From an uncultured Prevotella sp. (GTDB taxonomy: Bacteria > Bacteroidota > Bacteroidia > Bacteroidales > Bacteroidaceae), in NCBI GenBank assembly GCA_947072805.1, contig CAMTJK010000179.1, forward strand, positions 1-6,330: DNA of 6,330 nt, read 5' to 3'. How positions within the stretch are numbered: the first letter of the stretch is position 1; the number at the start of each line of letters is the position of its first letter. The position numbers were made by a program, and so were the translations under genes. The notes under the pieces are model-generated. The model was not told the origin of the DNA. It did not search any database and saw only the letters and a program-made list of their open reading frames with translations. This document shows, one piece after another, positions 1-5,840 of the stretch.

Positions 1-457
1 TCAGATCACCTACGTTGATAATCCATATACGGTCTATGCCACTTGCATATGCAAGGTGGAGTTGTTCGCGAAGTTTAGGTATCGTGGTTGTATTCACCCA
101 TCGGTCGTTCCATGGTCCGCCGTTCATGTCTATATGGTAATACAGCCCCAGACCACCTTTGCGTTTGCGCTCGTGGTCACGCCCTTTGCGCCTTATATAT
201 CCCCAGTTGTTGTCACAAAACAGCAGAGTGACGTCGTCTGGAACATTGAAGCCTGCGTCATAATATCTTTGAACCTCCGTGAAAATAGCCCAAAGCTGTG
301 GTATGTCGGCTGCCGACTTACTGTAAACATTGCTTATTATGCGTCTTTGGCTGTCTATTACCTTCGACAGTGTCTTCATGTTTTCCGCATCGTTTCCTGT
401 TCCCATGTCGTCTGCCATCTTCGGTGACAACGTATCGTCCTCGTTGAAGCGGCTCGC
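1..457 (-). pseudogene. GH115 alpha-glucuronidase, 3' part after the premature stop (continues past left edge)
   Basis: Immediately after the TAG at 458-460 the same frame stays open for 152 codons to the window edge and is plainly GH115. It begins ASRFNEDDTLSPKMADD, has GTGNDAENMKTL, VPDDVTLLFCDNNWGYIRR, GLGLYYHIDMNGGP, and ends HLAYASGIDRIWIINVGDL, where intact relatives continue with KPMEFP. GH115 enzymes release (4-O-methyl)glucuronic acid from xylan, including from internal xylose. Two things are wrong. The stretch is separated from its N-terminal part by a stop codon. Also MADD is joined directly to MGTG at about 395-406, whereas family members carry roughly 70-80 more residues there, including GIVMGTSHxEPM and a GxRGDGD-like segment that contribute to the active site. 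The usual DDNWG reads DNNWG here. An internal ATG at 416-418 could restart translation, but the product would lack the N-terminal domain, signal peptide and these motifs. I infer a dead gene. The expected remaining GH115 C-terminal region lies outside the window. Confidence 0.87.
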
Positions 458-1105
458 CTACATTGCCGGCCAGAAGTAATTGGCTTTAAGTCGTAGAAGC
501 AACTCGAAGGTGTGTGAATAGGCCTTTGAATTTATTCCTCCGAATTGTTTTGAGCACCATGTTCCGAACGAGGGCCACTCATCGTTTATGAATATTCCGC
601 GATATTTGACTTTAGGCTCTCCGTAGGTAAATACACCTTTATTTATATATAGTTCTTCATGGTGTCTAATAGGTGCATCTGCCATCCAGTACCAGGGCGA
701 TACGCCTATCTGTTTTGAGAGTTCGTATATTCCATATATTGTGCCCCGTTTGTCAGAACCGAGTATGATGAGTTTGCCGTTCCTGACAGTTATTATATAT
801 TGTTCCCATTTGCCTTTCAGCAGTCTGCTTATAGATTTGTATTCGCTGGCAATACGGCTTCTGCCAACGGTTCCTACTATAATAGGGGCACGGTCAGACC
901 CTGTCACAGCACGCAGGTCTTTTTTTAGATTGCCGATGGCAATCTTTACACCGTTCCAATCATTCTTGTCGTAAACAATGGTATCTGCCGTTCCGGTAAG
1001 TTTCAGTGCGGTTCTCTCATTCTCTGTAAACGAAACGAAAACGTCAGCCGCTGATAAGAAAAGGGTAGGGAACAAGAGTGCAATGATAGATAGTGCGTAT
1101 TTCAT
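458..1105 (-). pseudogene. GH115 alpha-glucuronidase, 5' part ending at a premature TAG
   Basis: This is a 215-codon reading frame for the N-terminal end of a GH115 xylan alpha-glucuronidase; full-length family members are usually over 800 residues. Residues 1-20 form a signal peptide (MKYALSIIALL then a hydrophobic run, likely cut near LSAAD), so the ancestral product was exported. Residues about 45-155 are the GH115 N-terminal domain with the family signature GSDKRGTIYGIYELSKQIG followed by SPWYWMADAP. The catalytic barrel begins near 166 (KYRGIFINDE) and continues FGGINSKAYSHTFELLLRL, KANYFWPAM. The frame then stops where relatives have Trp (WPAMW), consistent with a single TGG to TAG change. 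It is the second gene of an operon, with its ATG 4 bp after the GH98 stop and an A-rich leader typical of the phylum. The truncated protein has only the start of the barrel and should be inactive. Family identity is very secure; that it is a pseudogene is inferred from this stop plus the internal deletion downstream. Confidence 0.9.
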
Positions 1106-1109
1106 TCTT

Positions 1110-3587
1110 TTATTTCTTTATCTTATCAACAATGGTGCTGCCGTTACTCAGTAATGTGCGGCGAATGAGAATGCCTTTGACGCAGTCTCTCGTCACTTTC
1201 CGTCCGGTCATATCGTAGTATTCAACCGAGACAATGTCTATATCGTGTTGTTTTATGCTTTCGGCAATGGTTGCCTTGTCTTTCGTTTCGTCTGTCATGT
1301 ATACTTGAAGGCAGTCTATAAGTGGTGAGATGTTTGTTGAACGTGTTGTGAGAGTGAACACGTTGGCACCTTCTTTCAGCGTGAATTCTCCTTCTTTCGA
1401 CCACATCCAGTTGTCTGTCTTCTGTAATGTGACATATTCAGAAACTCCATTCATCCTCATTCCCATGGTCGGGCTTCCCCCCGGCGACTTATATCTTATC
1501 TTTGCTTTGTAGGTTCCGGCGAACGGAATCCATACCGTGTCGCGCAGAGTTGCCGAAGATGATTGTCCGAACTCTACGAAACCCTGTCCTCTGTATCCCG
1601 GATTGCCGAAATAATATCCGTTTGTTCGGTTTGCACTTATGCTTTTATAGTCCATGAATTCAGCCTGATACTCGAGTGTGTCAATGTAAAGTGGTGGGCG
1701 TTCCGGCTCTATGAGAACGGCTTTAGTGTATTCTGTCTTACGATTTGTCTCCTTGCCGCGGCATGTTATGTTTATATCGAGTGGTCCGTTATGTTTTACA
1801 GCTATTGTTAGAACGCCATCTACGAACGTGTGAGTTACCGTCGATGCTTTGTGTGAAGCACGGTCATGCCATGAAATTGTGGGTGTGCCGTCTATTCCAT
1901 CAATCATTATGGTGTCGGTAGTCTGCGGATTCTCAGCCATGTTATGTTGCGAGTCAGCTTTGCTGTAGTTCTGCAAGTAGATGTGTATGCTGTCCGTATA
2001 CTCCTTTACCACCCCCAGACTGTATGGAGCATAGTTTAGTGATAAGCTTTTGCTGGTGTTGTATTGCAGCGGGATGTTTCCCTTTGCTCTGTTGGTGGCA
2101 TGGCTGAATATCCTTTTTCCGTTGCCTCTGTTCACCTCTGTATTCCCCAATTCAGTCATTTCCTCGTTGTATTGGAAAGGATTGTATGTCATCCATGTGT
2201 TTTCTATATGCGATGCGTATATGCTTCCGGTGTATTCTTCGGGAAAGAGTGCATTCATCTTGTTCACCTTAGCTGTTTTTGAGGGAAAATAATTATTGAA
2301 CGCGCTGCGGTTTATCACAGTAAGTTTCTCCTTTGCATAGTCATCAAGCAAGTCGTATACCTGTGGGAAGCAAGGATACCGTCCTGTCTTCTTGAACCAC
2401 CAGCGGTTGTCAAGCCAGTGATTCTCCCAAGCCTGTCCGCCTCGGTCTTCATCCCATCGGTAAAGATAGTCAAATTGATTGTCTATGCTGATGTATGGGT
2501 CTTTGATGTTGTCATCATTAATATTAGATACCGGCAGATCGTTTTTTACAACTATCTTTGTTCTGTCAATAACCTCTTGTCTTGTAGGAATTCGGATGGT
2601 TCCATCCAAAATCTTACGCCAGAAGTCCATATATATATTCTGGTATTGTGGATACCATGCCCAATTCCGCCGCGTGTAGCTTCCTACTGCAGATGTCGCC
2701 ACTTCGTGGCTTGCTTCGTTCGGTATAAGTTCCGGACCGTCAAGTACCGTTTCTCCGTCGAGCATCATGTGTTCAATTACAGGTACGGCACCTGCGGAAT
2801 GAATGTAGGGATTGGTGTCCGGATCGTTGTTCTGCCACCCACAGTCATCGTAGCGTATGCCTATTTGTCCGGCATATTTGCCTATCAGCGCTCCGACAAC
2901 GTTCGATTCGATGTCGAGGAAGCAGCTTGACATGGTATATTTCTCGCAGCAGATGAAATGTTCGGGGTCTTCTTTCATCAGTTCCCGCCATTCCGCATTT
3001 CGCTTCATGTATGCAATAGGCATCATGCTCGCGCTATAAAAAGCCTGGGTAAAAGAAGTGCAGAAGTAACCGCCGTATCGCTGACAATATTTATATATCT
3101 GTACGAAGGTGTTGAGACGCTGCATGAATGTAGGCCAGTTGCCAGTACCATCGCTTTTGGCAGCTCCGAAATCCCAAAACTGTTCAGCAAAGTTCCAGCC
3201 GAGGAAGTTTGGATATTCCTTAAAATAACGCTCGTAATCAGAATAGTCTGTATCCGAGAATCTGTTGTGAGCACCGCTCGACGGTTGAATCATTGTCCAA
3301 ACACGCTTCGATGCGCACGCTTTCATCCATGCGTCACATACGTTGGGACCACTGCAGCAGGTGGCGTCAGTTGCTGACAATGATAATACAAAGCATACGT
3401 AGGGCAGAATGTCCTTGGGAACCATTTCGATAATACGCTCCGGGTCTGCCGTATTCCATGTATCGATGTGTATTATCCACATCGGTTGTTGCGGAGATAT
3501 GGGACGGCGCCGCGGAGCGTGTTCCGATGCCATAACATCTGTGCTTAACAGGATAACGGCAATTAGAATAGCAAAAAATCTTTTCAA
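1110..3587 (-). CDS. Secreted GH98 endo-glycanase (probable glucuronoarabinoxylan endo-xylanase) with CBM35-like module
   Basis: The product is about 825 residues. Residues 1-20 (KRFFAILIAVILLSTDVMA) form a signal peptide without a lipobox Cys. Numbering from here on is 10 higher, from the next upstream TTG. Residues 35-420 carry GH98 features: RRRPISPQQPMWIIHIDTWN, MIQPSSGAHNRFSDTD, FLGWNFAEQFWDF, GIRYDDCGW and LDGPELIPNE. E145, D257/D258 and E296 are my candidates for the acid and base residues. Residues 430-640 look like the beta-rich GH98 C-terminal domain. Residues about 645-775 (EYQAEFMDY... DCLQVYM) look like a CBM35/CBM6 module. Residues 797-835 (EYYDMTGRKV, KGILIRRTLL, basic end) resemble a sorting tail. 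GH98 includes blood-group endo-galactosidases and Bacteroides glucuronoarabinoxylan xylanases; the adjoining GH115 favours xylan. TTG at 3585-3587 is preferred because it gives a normal MKRFF-type signal peptide, and the other TTG (3615-3617) lies inside the -7 box. Methionine next occurs only at residue 29, which would remove the signal peptide. Confidence 0.92.
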   Translation of the reverse strand: MKRFFAILIAVILLSTDVMASEHAPRRRPISPQQPMWIIHIDTWNTADPERIIEMVPKDILPYVCFVLSLSATDATCCSGPNVCDAWMKACASKRVWTMIQPSSGAHNRFSDTDYSDYERYFKEYPNFLGWNFAEQFWDFGAAKSDGTGNWPTFMQRLNTFVQIYKYCQRYGGYFCTSFTQAFYSASMMPIAYMKRNAEWRELMKEDPEHFICCEKYTMSSCFLDIESNVVGALIGKYAGQIGIRYDDCGWQNNDPDTNPYIHSAGAVPVIEHMMLDGETVLDGPELIPNEASHEVATSAVGSYTRRNWAWYPQYQNIYMDFWRKILDGTIRIPTRQEVIDRTKIVVKNDLPVSNINDDNIKDPYISIDNQFDYLYRWDEDRGGQAWENHWLDNRWWFKKTGRYPCFPQVYDLLDDYAKEKLTVINRSAFNNYFPSKTAKVNKMNALFPEEYTGSIYASHIENTWMTYNPFQYNEEMTELGNTEVNRGNGKRIFSHATNRAKGNIPLQYNTSKSLSLNYAPYSLGVVKEYTDSIHIYLQNYSKADSQHNMAENPQTTDTIMIDGIDGTPTISWHDRASHKASTVTHTFVDGVLTIAVKHNGPLDINITCRGKETNRKTEYTKAVLIEPERPPLYIDTLEYQAEFMDYKSISANRTNGYYFGNPGYRGQGFVEFGQSSSATLRDTVWIPFAGTYKAKIRYKSPGGSPTMGMRMNGVSEYVTLQKTDNWMWSKEGEFTLKEGANVFTLTTRSTNISPLIDCLQVYMTDETKDKATIAESIKQHDIDIVSVEYYDMTGRKVTRDCVKGILIRRTLLSNGSTIVDKIKK

Positions 3588-3614
3588 GGTGTGCTGATAG
3601 TTGGTTTCAGATTG

Positions 3615-3622
3615 CAAAGATA
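3615..3622 (-). promoter_or_regulatory. Bacteroidota -7 promoter element for the GH98-GH115 operon
   Basis: Read on the minus strand this is TATCTTTG, an exact match to the Bacteroidota sigma consensus TAnnTTTG. Transcription would begin near 3609, leaving a leader of about 20 nt before the TTG at 3585-3587. There is no TTTG about 19-21 bp upstream; that position is instead occupied by the TGTACTGTACA palindrome. The promoter may therefore be weak and depend on an activator, as is common for polysaccharide loci. The last is inference. Confidence 0.6.
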
Positions 3623-3642
3623 GTCAAAATGTCGTTCCTCGT

Positions 3643-3653
3643 TGTACTGTACA
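3643..3653. repeat. Small palindrome TGTAC-T-GTACA upstream of the GH98 promoter
   Basis: This is a perfect 5+5 inverted repeat around one base, sitting 20 bp upstream of the operon's -7 box where a -33 element would be expected. The size and position fit a binding site for a dimeric regulator, but short palindromes also arise by chance and no regulator for it is visible in the window. Confidence 0.35.
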
Positions 3654-3693
3654 CGTTTAATCATGTATCGAATATATGCGTTTACGTATCAAA
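3654..3693. repeat. Pair of imperfect direct repeats (CGTTTA...GTATC) between divergent promoters
   Basis: CGTTTA occurs at 3654-3659 and 3679-3684, each followed shortly by GTATC (3665-3669 and 3686-3690) and then by an A-rich stretch. The copies differ by a 4-base gap between the two blocks and start 25 bp apart. They lie between the GH98 promoter and the rnpB promoter. They could be half-sites for a polysaccharide-locus regulator; the AT-rich context makes chance similarity possible. Confidence 0.3.
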
Positions 3694-3708
3694 TTGTAAG
3701 ATATTTAT

Positions 3709-3739
3709 TTTGTCATAACGCCTTTTTCGTGTACTTTTG
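3709..3739 (+). promoter_or_regulatory. rnpB promoter (-33 TTTG, 19-bp spacer, -7 TACTTTTG)
   Basis: TTTG at 3709-3712 and TACTTTTG at 3732-3739 are separated by exactly 19 bp, matching the housekeeping promoter consensus of Bacteroidota (-33 TTTG, -7 TAnnTTTG). Transcription should start about 5-7 nt downstream, near 3745, which coincides with the 5' strand of the RNase P RNA P1 helix. It is the clearest phylum marker in the window. Confidence 0.85.
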
Positions 3740-3744
3740 CAGTC

Positions 3745-4123
3745 GAGAAGCAGTATCCCGGTCTGTCGCCGGTATCCATAGGGATACGGGAGGAAAGTCC
3801 GGGCAGCATAGGACGCTCCACTTCCGAAAATAGAAGCTGTCGGCAACGGCAGGGGCTGGTAGAAGAAAATAACCGCCATGCAAGGCATGGTAAGGGTGAG
3901 AAGGTGGTGTAAGAGACCACCAGCCGTCGGGCGATCGGCGGGCTGTACCATCTGGGGGCTGCAAGTTCGCGTATACCATCGTTTGAGGGTTGTCCGCCCG
4001 AACGTAGTGCGATGGAGGGTAGAACGCTGAAGCCGTGTGGTGACATGCGGATTAGATAGATGACAGACGCCATCGGCAAAGGTGTCGGTGTGTACAGAAC
4101 CCGGCTTATAGGGATGCTGCCTC
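3745..4123 (+). ncRNA. rnpB: RNase P RNA (class A, catalytic subunit RNA)
   Basis: The RNA removes 5' leaders from precursor tRNAs together with the RnpA protein. Conserved core: GGAGGAAAGTCCGGGC at 3789-3804 pairs in P4 with the CAGAACCCGGCTTATA region at 4095-4110. GGTAAGGGTGAG at 3889-3900 is followed by a P12-type stem, GGTGGT (3903-3908) with ACCACC (3916-3921) around GTAAGAG. CCATCG (3976-3981) pairs with CGATGG (4010-4015). GGGTAG at 4017-4022 resembles the loop that contacts the tRNA 3' CCA. P1 forms from GAG..GCAG..ATCCC (3745-3759) with GGGAT.CTGC.CTC (4111-4123), which fixes both ends to within a few bases. The length of about 379 nt is close to the 377 nt of E. coli M1 RNA. Several hypothetical reading frames crossing this region are not genes. 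Confidence 0.97.
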
Positions 4124-4129
4124 TTTTTT
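4111..4129 (+). terminator. Intrinsic-type rnpB 3' end: P1 strand followed by U tract
   Basis: The 3' strand of P1 (GGGATGCTGCCTC) runs straight into TTTTTT (4124-4129), so closing P1 leaves a stem and U tract. The stem is long-range and formed with the 5' end, so it is not a classical local hairpin. Termination or 3'-end processing here is likely but may be leaky, which matters because the next gene starts 12 nt later. Confidence 0.5.
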
Positions 4130-4141
4130 ATTTCTTCTTTT

Positions 4142-5461
4142 ATGGGCAACAGATACAAGCAACTCTGTAATTTTATACAAGTAGGCATTTGGCAGGTAAA
4201 TTCTGACGATGTCTCACCTCTAAGAATGCTGTTTTACGCCATTCTGAAAAAGTTGATATTGGCAATACGTTTCTTCACGGCACGAAATGTGATGAGCCAG
4301 GCTTCTGCGCTCACATATTCCACACTCCTTGCCATTGTGCCTATTATGGCTGTGGTATTTGCCATAGCACGAGGGTTTGGCTACAATAAATATATAGAGT
4401 TGTGGTTTCGCGATGCTTTCAAGTCACAGCCTCAGGCGGCCGATACTATAGTGGAGTTTGTAAACAGCTATCTTGTTCATACCAAAAGTGGGGTATTCCT
4501 TGGCATCGGACTGCTCTTCATGCTCTATACCGTGCTCATGCTGGTAAGCAATATCGAGAAGACATTCAACGATATATGGCAGGTTAAGAAGCAGCGTAGC
4601 ATCTTCCGCACATTTACCGACTATCTTGCCATGCTGCTTCTGTTCCCCATACTCATAGTGGTAACTTCGGGATTGTCTATCTTCATGGCAACAGTGGCTG
4701 GCAAGGTGCCCGACCTCCTCGTTCTCGGACCTATGGTCCGCTTTTTCATGTCGTTGCTTCCGTACGCACTCATGTCGCTACTCTTTGTCGGTCTTTACGT
4801 CTTCATGCCCAACACCCATGTGAAGGTGCGTCATGTCATTGTTCCGGGCATACTTGCAGGTGTTGCTATGCAGTGGCTTCAGCTATTCTATATCCACTCC
4901 CAGATGTGGGTAAGCAGTTATAACGCCATCTACGGTTCGTTTGCCGCTTTACCATTGTTTATGTTATGGACGCAGATATCATGGACCATCTGTCTCTTCG
5001 GTGCCGAACTGTGCTATACCAACCAGAATCTCGACTATTACGATTATAATGCTTCAACATCAGACCTTAGTCATCGTTACCGTATCATGCTGTGCGCAAT
5101 GCTTGCCTCGCGCATCTGCCGCCGTTTCGACAAGGGCAGCCGACCTTACACAGCCCTGGAATTGTGCAAGGAAACCGGCATACCAATCCGCATTGTCAAT
5201 GACCTTCTTTATTTTATGATAGACGCCCACCTGCTTATAGAAATCACTTCCGACGAGAAGGGTGAGTCATCCATGTTTGTTCCTGTTGAGAATGTGGATA
5301 ATCTCAGTCTCGGCGTGATGATAGACCGTCTTGAGTCGCATGGACGATGGAAGATAGATTTGCCGCTCGAGAAACAATATAACGATAATTGGCGCAAGGC
5401 TCTTGAGCTTCGCAGGCGTTATCTTACAGAGTCACGGGAGCTGTTGCTGAAAGATTTATAA
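4142..5461 (+). CDS. YihY/BrkB-family inner-membrane protein (UPF0761, formerly 'ribonuclease BN')
   Basis: This is a 439-residue polytopic membrane protein. Family signatures are ASALTYSTLLAIVPIMAVVF (54-73), IEKTFNDIW (138-146) and YGSFAALPLFMLWTQISW (264-281). Hydrophobic segments lie near 54-77, 118-137, 161-184, 199-222, 231-251 and 264-289, giving about six membrane passes. A cytosolic C-terminal region (about 310-439), common in Bacteroidota members, includes a winged-helix-like stretch (LELCKETGIPIRIVNDLLYF) and a charged tail. The transported substrate or activity is not established; the old name ribonuclease BN came from a mistaken gene assignment, so no RNA role follows from its place next to rnpB. 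The first ATG is kept because residues 11-28 (FIQVGIWQVNSDDVSPLR) resemble the start of related proteins; the next ATG is at 4226. Only 12 nt separate it from the rnpB U tract, and there is no Shine-Dalgarno or separate promoter, so expression by read-through from rnpB is plausible. Confidence 0.94.
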   Translation: MGNRYKQLCNFIQVGIWQVNSDDVSPLRMLFYAILKKLILAIRFFTARNVMSQASALTYSTLLAIVPIMAVVFAIARGFGYNKYIELWFRDAFKSQPQAADTIVEFVNSYLVHTKSGVFLGIGLLFMLYTVLMLVSNIEKTFNDIWQVKKQRSIFRTFTDYLAMLLLFPILIVVTSGLSIFMATVAGKVPDLLVLGPMVRFFMSLLPYALMSLLFVGLYVFMPNTHVKVRHVIVPGILAGVAMQWLQLFYIHSQMWVSSYNAIYGSFAALPLFMLWTQISWTICLFGAELCYTNQNLDYYDYNASTSDLSHRYRIMLCAMLASRICRRFDKGSRPYTALELCKETGIPIRIVNDLLYFMIDAHLLIEITSDEKGESSMFVPVENVDNLSLGVMIDRLESHGRWKIDLPLEKQYNDNWRKALELRRRYLTESRELLLKDL

Positions 5462-5466
5462 GGAGG
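5460..5466 (+). promoter_or_regulatory. Strong Shine-Dalgarno-like AAGGAGG misplaced for the cupin ATG
   Basis: AAGGAGG overlaps the yihY stop codon but lies 38 nt before the cupin ATG, too far to serve it directly. Two rare starts are in range. One is TTG at 5476-5478, opening a 10-codon frame whose TGA (5506-5508) overlaps the cupin ATG. The other is an in-frame ATT at 5475-5477 that would lengthen the cupin by 10 residues. Bacteroidota use Shine-Dalgarno pairing little, so this may have no role. Confidence 0.3.
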
Positions 5467-5504
5467 CAAAAAGTATTGAAATCAAAACCACACACAATCA
5501 TATT

Positions 5505-5840
5505 ATGATTATCGATTACAACAAAATCAAGGAAGAAACCCTGCTGAAATTCAGAGGAGGGGAGGGAGAACTCGTTACACGCAATTTTATTGACGAAGAC
5601 AACAAAATCATGATGAGTAGACTCAAGCCGGGGGCTTCGAGCGGTTATCACAGTCATGATACGAACAGTGAAATAGTATATATAATAAGTGGAGATGGAT
5701 ATTTCCGTTACGACGATACGGAAGAGAAATTCTCTGCCGGCTCTGTACATTATTGTCCTAAAGGACATTCGCACGCCATGTTCAACGATGGCAATGACGA
5801 TGTAGTCTATTTTGCCATTGTTGGAGAACATGGCAGGTAG
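5505..5840 (+). CDS. Small single-domain cupin protein
   Basis: This 111-residue protein is essentially one cupin barrel, with no signal peptide, so it is probably cytoplasmic. Cupin motif 1 is seen as GYHSHDTNSEIVYIISGDG (47-65), giving metal ligand candidates H49, H51 and E56. Motif 2 is GSVHYCPKGHSHAMFN (79-94) with H90 as the fourth ligand. A bound divalent metal is therefore likely. Single-domain cupins include isomerases, dioxygenases and sugar- or small-molecule-binding proteins; the sequence does not say which. The ATG chosen gives a natural start (MIIDYNKIKEE, then a GGEGEL segment seen in related small cupins). It follows yihY by 43 nt on the same strand, so co-transcription is possible. 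It ends with TAG, and its stop directly abuts that of the convergent AraC-type gene, leaving no space for an independent terminator. Confidence 0.92.
   Translation: MIIDYNKIKEETLLKFRGGEGELVTRNFIDEDNKIMMSRLKPGASSGYHSHDTNSEIVYIISGDGYFRYDDTEEKFSAGSVHYCPKGHSHAMFNDGNDDVVYFAIVGEHGR

Noticed and set aside
56..427. Plus-strand frame of 123 codons at the left edge
   Set aside because: The opposite strand carries clear GH115 motifs through the whole interval, so this is its shadow.
458..460. UAG recoded as an amino acid in the GH115 gene
   Set aside because: The cupin gene ends at TAG in the same window, the surroundings are chromosomal and not phage, and the same GH115 gene has a second independent lesion, so a nonsense mutation is simpler.
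2418..2930. Plus-strand frame of 170 codons opposite the GH98 gene, plus other frames antisense to it
   Set aside because: These are shadows of a well-conserved GH98 coding sequence with no family-like content of their own.
3615..3617. TTG at 3617 as start of the GH98 protein
   Set aside because: It lies within the TATCTTTG -7 box, so it would not be transcribed, and it would add a polar extension ahead of a normal signal peptide.
3682..4188. Minus-strand reading frames of 88-168 codons across the rnpB region, and the short plus-strand frame 3642-3833
   Set aside because: They lie over a fully recognisable RNase P RNA and its promoter; the translations show no domain-like features.
4142..5461. 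Functional link between rnpB and the neighbouring 'ribonuclease BN' protein in tRNA processing
   Set aside because: The name is a historical misassignment for YihY-family membrane proteins, so the neighbourhood does not support an RNA-processing role.
5424..5831. Minus-strand frame of 135 codons opposite the cupin gene
   Set aside because: The plus strand has both cupin metal-binding motifs; the antisense translation has no recognisable features.
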